Assembly: GCA_937889795.1 (NCBI GenBank)
Contig: CALBZH010000632.1
Span: forward strand, 1-8,609
Reading direction: 5' to 3'
DNA: 8,609 nucleotides
Origin: an uncultured Syntrophobacteraceae bacterium
GTDB lineage: Bacteria; Desulfobacterota; Syntrophobacteria; Syntrophobacterales; Syntrophobacteraceae
The position numbers and the translations under genes were made by a program. Positions 1 to 5,220 of this stretch are shown in pieces. Every line of letters starts with the position of its first letter. The stretch's first letter is position 1. Under the pieces are notes generated by a model that ran no database searches, was not told the origin of the DNA, and worked only from the letters and a program-made list of their open reading frames with translations.

Positions 1-953
1 GCCGAGAACTGGTGCGTCCCGTCCATGTTGCTCACGAAATAGAGGAAGTTGGTGGCTTCGGGGTACAGCGCGGCCTCGAGCGACTTCCGGCCAGGGTTGC
101 AGATCGGGCCGATTGGCAGGCCCTTGATCAGGTAGGTGTTATAAGGGCTTTGCCGCTTCAAGTGACCGCTCGTGACGGGTCCGGAAAAACCGGGCAGATC
201 GTAGACCGATGTCGGGTCGCTCTGGAGCGGCATGTTCTTCTTGAGACGATTGTGAAAGACAGATGCGATACGTGGTCGCTCACCGTCGACAACCGCTTCC
301 TTCTCAACGATGGATGCCAGCGTGACCACGTCCTGAACCCGCATGCCGAGCTCCTCGGATCGCTTGACCCAGCTTTCGGGAAACTGCTGCCGGAACTGCT
401 GCACCATGGTGCGCAGCATGGACTGAGGATCTTGCGTTTTGGGCAGTTGATAGGTCTCGGGGAAGAGATAGCCCTCGAGGTTGGGACCGGTAATGCCAAG
501 GGACTGCATGAACTGCGGGTCCTGCGCCAGCCGCACGATCTCCTGCGCCGAGGCTAGCCCCTGCTCTTCCACGATCTTGGCGACATCCCACAGGGTGGAG
601 CCTTCGGGAATGGTGAGTCGATGGAGCAGGACCTTCCCCTGAACCAGCTTTTCCAGAATCTGGTCCGGTGTCGCAGGTGCCGCGAAGCCGTATTCGCCGG
701 CGCGCAATCGGCGCGACGCCTTCCGGTAGCGGCACAGCAAATAGAACTTCTGCGCGTCGGAGATAAGGTGGCTTTCCTGAAGGAGCTGGGCAACGGACAT
801 TGCGCCCATGCGAGGAGGAATGTCAACGACGATCCACGCGCGCGCGCTTCCTCCCGGCAGTCTCAGGAAGAGCCAGGCATGGAACAAGAGGTATCCGATC
901 AGCAGGGCTGCCGCCAAAAGAAGAGCGCACGCTCCCGCCGTGAGCTTTTTCAT
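1..953 (-). CDS. mltG: Endolytic murein transglycosylase MltG (YceG family), C-terminus cut by window edge
   Basis: Inner-membrane lytic transglycosylase that cleaves nascent glycan strands and is thought to set glycan length during peptidoglycan synthesis. The 317 visible residues hold an N-terminal transmembrane helix (about 4-29, after MKKL), a LysM-like/linker region (about 40-115) ending in LTIPEGSTLWDVA, and the YceG catalytic domain (about 120-317). The hallmark LASIVEKE is at 212-219; E217 corresponds to the catalytic Glu of E. coli MltG (family knowledge). Other signatures are LQSDPTSVYD (243-252), GLPIGPICNPG (278-288) and FLYFVSNMDGTH (303-314). The reading frame is open through base 1 with no stop, so roughly the last 20-30 residues lie outside the window. 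The start at 953 gives the usual short basic N-terminus before the membrane helix, with a TTGGAG-like ribosome site just upstream. It follows the FHA gene by 19 nt on the same strand, so co-transcription is likely. Identification is confident; control by the neighbouring phospho-signalling genes is inference. Confidence 0.95.
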   Translation of the reverse strand, partial: MKKLTAGACALLLAAALLIGYLLFHAWLFLRLPGGSARAWIVVDIPPRMGAMSVAQLLQESHLISDAQKFYLLCRYRKASRRLRAGEYGFAAPATPDQILEKLVQGKVLLHRLTIPEGSTLWDVAKIVEEQGLASAQEIVRLAQDPQFMQSLGITGPNLEGYLFPETYQLPKTQDPQSMLRTMVQQFRQQFPESWVKRSEELGMRVQDVVTLASIVEKEAVVDGERPRIASVFHNRLKKNMPLQSDPTSVYDLPGFSGPVTSGHLKRQSPYNTYLIKGLPIGPICNPGRKSLEAALYPEATNFLYFVSNMDGTHQFS

Positions 954-972
954 GGGACTCCAATACCCTGAA

Positions 973-1905
973 TTACTTGAAGAAGCGCTTCAAAACGGAC
1001 TTGCGCTCCACCGCGGGCTTTTGCTGACCGTCGAGATCGCGTTTCTCGGCCGCTTCGGAGGATGATGCCTCGCCTTTAGCCTCGGGGGTCTCCTCGACCT
1101 CGGCAAAACGCCCCTCTCCGAGATACCGGAAGACCGGACCCTGGGGTGTGAGAGCCATATTGTCTCCCGAGGCCAGCGGACTCTGCATGCCAATGGGCTC
1201 CCCGTTGATCCGAACCAGGCTGCGCCCCGTCAAATCCTTAACCCAGTATTGCTCTGCCACCGAGAATATCTGGGCGTGCATGTCGAGAAGTGCCGGGTGA
1301 TTCATGGCAAACTGGCAGTTGGGGTGCTTCCCGATGGTCACGGGAAGCTGCTTGTACGATCGCAGCGTCGGCCCGTACTGGAGCACCAAAGGCATCACGG
1401 TGGTCTCCACGGACACCGGTGCCTGCGAGACGGGACGGGGCTCGGGCTTCGGGGGCGGAGGGGCGGGAGCTTCACGAGATTCCCGAATTTCACGGCGCTT
1501 CGGCTGCTCCACGGGGGGAGTGACAGGAGCAGGCTCCGCGGCAACGGCCGCCGGTGCTCGGTCCGATACCTCGGCAACGTCCTCGGTGATCTGCGTGAGG
1601 AAGCTCACTTTGGGGCCGCCTTCCGCGAAGGTGAGCACATCGCCACTCTTAAGGTAACCTTCCGTAATCCGTTTGCCGTTCACGTAGGTGCCATTGTGGC
1701 TCATGTCTTTGATTTTGTAACGATTCCCATCGCGCACGATTTCTGCATGCTTTCGGGAGAGGATCACGAGATCCGCCGGGAATCGCACCTGGCACGAAGC
1801 CTGTCTGCCGATTCCGATCACTTCGTCCGTGAATTCCTGGATCTGGCCCTTCATGGGACCATGGAGATGAACGATCTGAACCACGATTACAGGAGCTCGC
1901 TTCAT
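973..1905 (-). CDS. Protein with two FHA domains (phosphothreonine reader), second one degenerate
   Basis: FHA domains bind phosphothreonine peptides, typically products of Hanks-type kinases. This 310-residue protein has no signal peptide or membrane helix and should be cytoplasmic. FHA1 (about 8-105) keeps the binding-site pattern: GR at 33-34, SRKHAEI from S50 with H53, and NGTYVNG at 71-77. A Pro/Glu-rich linker (about 108-165) follows and ends in VETTV (166-170). FHA2 (about 172-262) is recognisable from IGKHPNCQF (191-199), HAQI at 210, LTGRSLVRINGEP and a final strand region, but the key Arg is Lys193 and the SxxH serine is lost (LLDMH), so it may not bind phosphothreonine. The C-terminal tail (about 270-310) is charged and probably disordered, ending in a basic RKSVLKRFFK. 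It is divergent from the phosphatase gene and lies upstream of mltG. The start at 1905 gives a complete FHA1; no strong Shine-Dalgarno is visible before it. It is the natural candidate substrate or effector of the kinase at 3823-5157 (inference). Confidence 0.93.
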   Translation of the reverse strand: MKRAPVIVVQIVHLHGPMKGQIQEFTDEVIGIGRQASCQVRFPADLVILSRKHAEIVRDGNRYKIKDMSHNGTYVNGKRITEGYLKSGDVLTFAEGGPKVSFLTQITEDVAEVSDRAPAAVAAEPAPVTPPVEQPKRREIRESREAPAPPPPKPEPRPVSQAPVSVETTVMPLVLQYGPTLRSYKQLPVTIGKHPNCQFAMNHPALLDMHAQIFSVAEQYWVKDLTGRSLVRINGEPIGMQSPLASGDNMALTPQGPVFRYLGEGRFAEVEETPEAKGEASSSEAAEKRDLDGQQKPAVERKSVLKRFFK

Positions 1906-1994
1906 GCTATCTACCCAAGGAGATGAGTGCCCGCGTCCAATTACGAGACGCTTCAGGGAAAAATGGGATAAACTCGGCCTTGCCGCCGAAGGTA

Positions 1995-2023
1995 TTGCGC
2001 GAATGGCTAAACGATTTTATTAT
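1995..2023 (+). promoter_or_regulatory. Candidate sigma70-type promoter for the rightward operon
   Basis: TTGCGC (1995-2000) and TATTAT (2018-2023) are separated by 17 bp and would start transcription near 2030, about 120 nt before the chosen phosphatase start. The match is 4 of 6 at -35 and 5 of 6 at -10, judged by eye. This placement also argues against phosphatase starts upstream of about 2030. Confidence 0.45.
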
Positions 2024-2048
2024 AGCCACTCTCAAGGAATGCCTGCAA
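2019..2048 (-). promoter_or_regulatory. Candidate sigma70-type promoter for FHA-mltG, overlapping the rightward one
   Basis: On the minus strand the exact consensus TATAAT lies at 2024-2019, with TTGCAG at 2048-2043 as a weak -35 at 18-bp spacing. Initiation would be near 2012, leaving a leader of about 107 nt before the FHA start codon. Its -10 shares five bases with the rightward -10, so the two promoters could not easily be occupied at the same time. The -10 is convincing and the -35 is poor. Confidence 0.4.
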
Positions 2049-2138
2049 ACACTGTTTTCGAGCGGCCCACTGAAAGCGGAGCTTCTCCAGACGAAGGGGA
2101 CTCCGCCCTCTGGCCGATGGATCAGTCCTTCCCCTTTC

Positions 2139-2152
2139 GGGATGACCACATG
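2139..2152 (+). promoter_or_regulatory. Weak ribosome-binding site that selects the PP2C start
   Basis: GGGA (2139-2142) sits 7 nt before the ATG at 2150. The in-frame ATG at 2117 has its nearest purine-rich GGGGA about 15 nt away, and those at 2039, 2003 and 1904 lie close to or upstream of the predicted transcription start. This favours 2150, which also places the first PP2C strand (MYRVVSFGKTDTG) right at the N-terminus, as in known bacterial PP2Cs. Confidence 0.45.
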
Positions 2153-2887
2153 TACCGAGTTGTATCGTTTGGCAAGACAGACACAGGGTTACGACGATCG
2201 AACAACGAAGATGCCTTCTATGTGGATCAGCAGCTCGGCGTGTGCGCCTTGGCGGACGGCATGGGCGGAGCCGCCGCGGGGGAGTTGGCGAGTCAGCTTT
2301 TCGCGGATACCGCCCGCGAAGTTTTTTCCGTCCACACGGCGGATTCGGAGGAGCAGCAACTGGATCTTCTGCAGCGCACCTACGAGATGGCGAACGAGCG
2401 CATTCTCGATCACGTGAGGGAGAACCCCGGACATGCCGGCATGGGGTGCACGGCGGAGCTGGTCCGGTTCTACGATCAGAAGTTCGTGCTCGGACACGTG
2501 GGGGACAGTCGAACCTATCTTTTTCGCAACGGAGAGTTCAAACAGCTGACGCGTGATCATTCCCTGGTTCAGGACCAGTTGGATCTGGGGCTGATCACCG
2601 CGGAAGAAGCCAGGAAGCACCGCCTGCGCAATGTGATTTTACGGGCAGTTGGAACGAAAGAAGCCCTGGCGGTCGACTTTGTACGAGGACGGCTCTTGCC
2701 TGGCGATATCTTTCTCCTTTGCTCTGACGGGCTGACGGACATGCTTGAGGACGACGCGATCCGTGAGGTCCTCGGGATCGCCTTGACCATCGGGCAGAAA
2801 GTGGACCAGCTGATCGAAATGGCCAAGTCTGCCGGGGGCAGCGACAACATCACCGTCATTCTCAGCAAGGTCATCCAGCGACAATGA
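2150..2887 (+). CDS. PP2C-family (PPM) Ser/Thr protein phosphatase, Stp/PrpC type
   Basis: Metal-dependent phosphatase that reverses Hanks-type kinase phosphorylation in the cytoplasm. From the ATG at 2150 it is 245 residues, the usual length of minimal bacterial PP2Cs. Motifs run in order: RRSNNEDAF (15-23, metal-binding D21), ALADGMGGAAAGE (33-45, D36), GMGCTAELV (97-105, where many relatives have GMGTT), HVGDSRTYLF (116-125), TRDHSLVQ (134-141), LLCSDGLTDML (189-199, D193) and GGSDNITVIL (229-238, D232). All four metal-ligand aspartates expected for the fold are present, so it should be active. No membrane segment is seen. The frame stays open 246 nt further upstream; an earlier start cannot be fully excluded, but that region is not PP2C-like and holds promoter-like sequence. 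Its stop overlaps the start of the protease gene by 4 nt, which implies translational coupling, and the kinase follows two genes on. It is the expected antagonist of that kinase. Confidence 0.93.
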   Translation: MYRVVSFGKTDTGLRRSNNEDAFYVDQQLGVCALADGMGGAAAGELASQLFADTAREVFSVHTADSEEQQLDLLQRTYEMANERILDHVRENPGHAGMGCTAELVRFYDQKFVLGHVGDSRTYLFRNGEFKQLTRDHSLVQDQLDLGLITAEEARKHRLRNVILRAVGTKEALAVDFVRGRLLPGDIFLLCSDGLTDMLEDDAIREVLGIALTIGQKVDQLIEMAKSAGGSDNITVILSKVIQRQ

Positions 2888-3816
2888 AACCCAACCGATG
2901 GTGCTTCACGCTCTTGCTCCTCGTGATTGTCTGTGGGGCACTCCATGCGGAAGGGTTTCGTCCCCAGCGCCTCGTTCCTCTTCCATTGGCGGAATGCCAG
3001 CGTCTGCTGGACCGTCGCTTTCGTGACTCAGGGTATGAAGTCGCGGATTATCCTTTGGAATCGAGCCAGGTTCGCCTGATTGCCATTCGGGGAGCGGAGC
3101 GGTGGCAGATCACCTTTCGGCCCCATTCGGTCTTCGCGACGGAAATTGACGCACAGTGTCTGCGGAACGGCATCAGCGATGAAGGTCGACTGGCCGAGCT
3201 GTGGAGCTTCCTTGATCGACGGGCCGCTGAGCCTTTGGCCACGGCGCACGAGCAGACGGCCCTGGTCCCCGGCAGCGTCGCGTCTGTGGCTCGATCCGTG
3301 GTCTGCATCGACGCGCATCGGGACGGGCGGTCCGTTCAGCTGTCCGGTTTTTTTATCGACCCCGACGGTCGAATCCTCACCACCGCCCACGATCTGAAAC
3401 CCTCGCAGTCCGTCACCGTGAGACTTGCGGGGGGTGAGACGATTTCGGGCCAAGTGATTCGAATTGCACCCCAGATGGACCTGGCCCTGATCCGCACGGG
3501 CAGAAGAGCCCCCGACTTTATTGGCCCGGCCAGGGGCCGGTTGCGCATCGCGCAGGGTGAGCCGGTGTGCACCATTGGCTGCCCCCAGAATTCACCGGGC
3601 ACGTTTCACGAAGGCGTGGTAACGGGCCCGCCGAGGATCGCGGATGACCAGCCGTTGTGGCAGGTCCACTTGAGAACGCTCCCCGGCAGCAGCGGGAGCC
3701 CGGCATTCGATGCAGATGGCACCCTTATCGGACTGATCAAAGGGAGATATCGTGGCACGGAGACGGTCGGATTTCTCATTCCCATTTCTACCGTGATTGA
3801 ATTCTTGAAGAAATAG
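2884..3816 (+). CDS. Secreted trypsin-like (S1-fold) serine protease
   Basis: Probable periplasmic or membrane-tethered endopeptidase of 310 residues. Residues 1-22 form a signal peptide (basic MKPNR, hydrophobic CFTLLLLVIVCGAL, likely cleavage near HA|EG). Residues about 30-120 form a small domain I cannot assign. The protease domain (about 128-308) has a plausible triad: H169 in ILTTAHDL, D199 in PQMDLALI, and S270 in LPGSSGSPAFD. This resembles the DegP/HtrA-type minimal trypsin core, but no PDZ domain follows; the protein ends with the final strand and helix (VGFLIPISTVIEFLKK). The ATG overlaps the phosphatase stop (ATGA at 2884-2887), and the kinase starts 6 nt after its stop, placing it firmly within the signalling operon. 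Substrate is unknown. Possible roles are cleavage of an envelope sensor or maturation of the exported products encoded downstream (inference). Loss of activity cannot be judged from sequence, but the Ser, His and Asp are all in their expected contexts. Confidence 0.9.
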   Translation: MKPNRWCFTLLLLVIVCGALHAEGFRPQRLVPLPLAECQRLLDRRFRDSGYEVADYPLESSQVRLIAIRGAERWQITFRPHSVFATEIDAQCLRNGISDEGRLAELWSFLDRRAAEPLATAHEQTALVPGSVASVARSVVCIDAHRDGRSVQLSGFFIDPDGRILTTAHDLKPSQSVTVRLAGGETISGQVIRIAPQMDLALIRTGRRAPDFIGPARGRLRIAQGEPVCTIGCPQNSPGTFHEGVVTGPPRIADDQPLWQVHLRTLPGSSGSPAFDADGTLIGLIKGRYRGTETVGFLIPISTVIEFLKK

Positions 3817-3822
3817 GCGCTC

Positions 3823-5157
3823 ATGCAATACGGAAGATACCGCATCGTCAAGGAGCTGGGTAAGGGCTCCATGGGAGTGGTGTACCAGGCCCACGACCCA
3901 CAGATCGACCGGTCGGTTGCGTTGAAGGTCCTGCGCCCCGACCGCGTCACCTCGGAAACGTTTCGCCACCGATTTCTCAAGGAAGCGCGGGCGGTTGGTC
4001 GCTTGTCACACCCGAACATCGTGGTGGTCTACGATATCGGGGAAGATCATGGAACCGTCTATATTTCCATGGAATTTCTCGAGGGTAAGCCGCTGAGCGA
4101 TCTTGTTCAGCAGGAGCGGTTCGCCGAAGCCGAGGCCGTCGAAGTCGGCATTCAGGTGGCCGATGCTCTGGATTACGCCCACCGCAAAGGCATTGTCCAC
4201 CGAGATATCAAGCCGAGCAACATCATCATTCAACCCGACGGGCAGGTCAAGATCACCGATTTTGGCATTGCGCATATCGACGACCCGGAAGCGACACAGC
4301 AAACCCAGGCAGGTGAAATCCTCGGAACACCGGCTTATATGTCGCCGGAGCAGGTACTCGGGCAGCAGGTCGATGGCCGGTCGGATCTCTTTTCGCTCGG
4401 CGTCATCCTTTATGAGCTCAGCGTGGGCCATCGTCCCTTTCGTGGCGAAACCCTCGCCACCATTTTCCGAGCGATCACAAACGAAAATCCCGCGGAGCCG
4501 GCTCGAGAGAATCCTTTGGTCAGTGCGACCTTGTCCCAGACGATCATGAAGTGTCTGGAGAAGACGCCTGATGGTCGATACCCCTCCGGAAAGGAGCTGA
4601 CGGAAGCGCTTAAGAGCTGCCGTCAGGGTCTGGGGGGAGACCGGGACGCGGCCCCGACCCAGCCTGAGCGTCCCAAGCCAGGAACATCCCCATTGGTCTG
4701 GGTCGCCTGCACGCTCTTGCTCCTCGTCGGCGGCACCGCTGGGTATTACGTGGTCAAACAGTCCATTCAGTCCCAATCTGGACAGGCTGTACGCACCAAG
4801 GACTCCCCCACGACCGATTCAGCTGGCGACAAGCCATCATCGTCCGGTCTGTCCCAATCGGGCGATGTCTCTCAATCCGCCAATGGCAAGACACCTTCGT
4901 CCGGCACATTCAGGTCCGCAACGACCGACGACCTGAGAGGACCGCTTGGCATCCTCCGGCTGGAGAGCAAGCCCTCCGGTGCGCAAGTCCTTGTGGACGG
5001 CAACGTCAAGGGCCTAACACCCATCGAGATCAAGCTCCCCCCTGGCTCCCATGAGGTGAGGTTGAGTATGGAAAATCATGGCGACTGGGAAGCTCAAGTT
5101 CGGATCACCGAGAACAAGCTCACGTCCATTCCCGTCGAGCTCGTCCGAGTGCCGTAA
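3823..5157 (+). CDS. Transmembrane Hanks-type Ser/Thr protein kinase with C-terminal PEGA domain
   Basis: Single-pass receptor-like kinase of 444 residues. The cytoplasmic kinase domain (about 6-268) has every catalytic element: glycine loop LGKGSMGVVY (12-21), ATP-binding K35 (VALKVL), alpha-C E54, catalytic loop HRDIKPSN (126-133, D128), DFG (146-148), and MSPE (173-176) closing an activation loop with T158, T161 and T169. Being an RD kinase, it is probably switched on by activation-loop autophosphorylation, as known for this family. A hydrophobic segment (about 289-311) is the membrane helix. Beyond it are a Ser/Thr/Gly-rich, probably disordered linker (about 312-373) and a PEGA domain (about 375-442; LESKPSGAQVLVDGNVKG with PSGA at the signature position), predicted to be extracytoplasmic. 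There are no PASTA repeats. The start at 3823 gives the canonical short lead-in (MQYGRYRIVKELG). It lies 6 nt after the protease and 60 nt before the TPR gene. Expected partners are the PP2C and FHA proteins encoded alongside (inference from linkage). Confidence 0.95.
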   Translation: MQYGRYRIVKELGKGSMGVVYQAHDPQIDRSVALKVLRPDRVTSETFRHRFLKEARAVGRLSHPNIVVVYDIGEDHGTVYISMEFLEGKPLSDLVQQERFAEAEAVEVGIQVADALDYAHRKGIVHRDIKPSNIIIQPDGQVKITDFGIAHIDDPEATQQTQAGEILGTPAYMSPEQVLGQQVDGRSDLFSLGVILYELSVGHRPFRGETLATIFRAITNENPAEPARENPLVSATLSQTIMKCLEKTPDGRYPSGKELTEALKSCRQGLGGDRDAAPTQPERPKPGTSPLVWVACTLLLLVGGTAGYYVVKQSIQSQSGQAVRTKDSPTTDSAGDKPSSSGLSQSGDVSQSANGKTPSSGTFRSATTDDLRGPLGILRLESKPSGAQVLVDGNVKGLTPIEIKLPPGSHEVRLSMENHGDWEAQVRITENKLTSIPVELVRVP

Positions 5158-5205
5158 GGTCGGGCGCCGGTCGTCTCGTAGCCTTCGATTGCTCACACAA
5201 CCCGA

Positions 5206-5220
5206 AAGGAGGGCACAATG
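5206..5220 (+). promoter_or_regulatory. Strong Shine-Dalgarno for the thioredoxin-fold/TPR/CsgG gene
   Basis: AAGGAGG (5206-5212) lies 5 nt before the ATG at 5218, near-perfect and much stronger than the sites of the upstream genes. The 60-nt gap after the kinase shows no stem followed by a T-run, so read-through is likely and this site may raise output of the exported proteins relative to the kinase. Confidence 0.7.

Larger units (their letters stand above)
1906..2149. other. Divergent intergenic region between the FHA and PP2C genes
   Basis: This 244-bp stretch separates the two divergent units. A plus-strand frame is open through it in phase with the phosphatase (from an ATG at 1904), but the translation resembles no part of a PP2C domain, would overlap the start of the FHA gene, and crosses the best promoter candidates. 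It is more AT-rich than its surroundings near 2005-2040, including TTTTATTATAG. I therefore read it as regulatory DNA and not as a phosphatase extension. Confidence 0.65.

Noticed and set aside
12..557. 181-codon plus-strand open frame at the left edge
   Set aside because: It is antisense to the MltG catalytic domain, whose conserved motifs are unambiguous.
1249..1926. 225-codon plus-strand open frame across the FHA gene
   Set aside because: It is antisense to the well-supported FHA domains and has no recognisable content.
1904..2149. N-terminal extension of 82 residues on the PP2C phosphatase
   Set aside because: No similarity to PP2C, would overlap the divergent FHA start, covers the promoter candidates, and lacks a usable ribosome site; the ATG at 2150 starts exactly at the PP2C core.
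2150..5157. Antiphage defence module built from kinase, phosphatase, trypsin-like protease and FHA
   Set aside because: Such domains co-occur in some proposed conflict systems, but there the proteases and effectors are cytoplasmic; here the protease and downstream proteins carry export signals, no NTPase or nuclease is present, and mltG is a housekeeping neighbour.
5158..5217. Intrinsic terminator between the kinase and TPR genes
   Set aside because: Only a short GGCGCC palindrome is visible, with no stable stem and no T-run.
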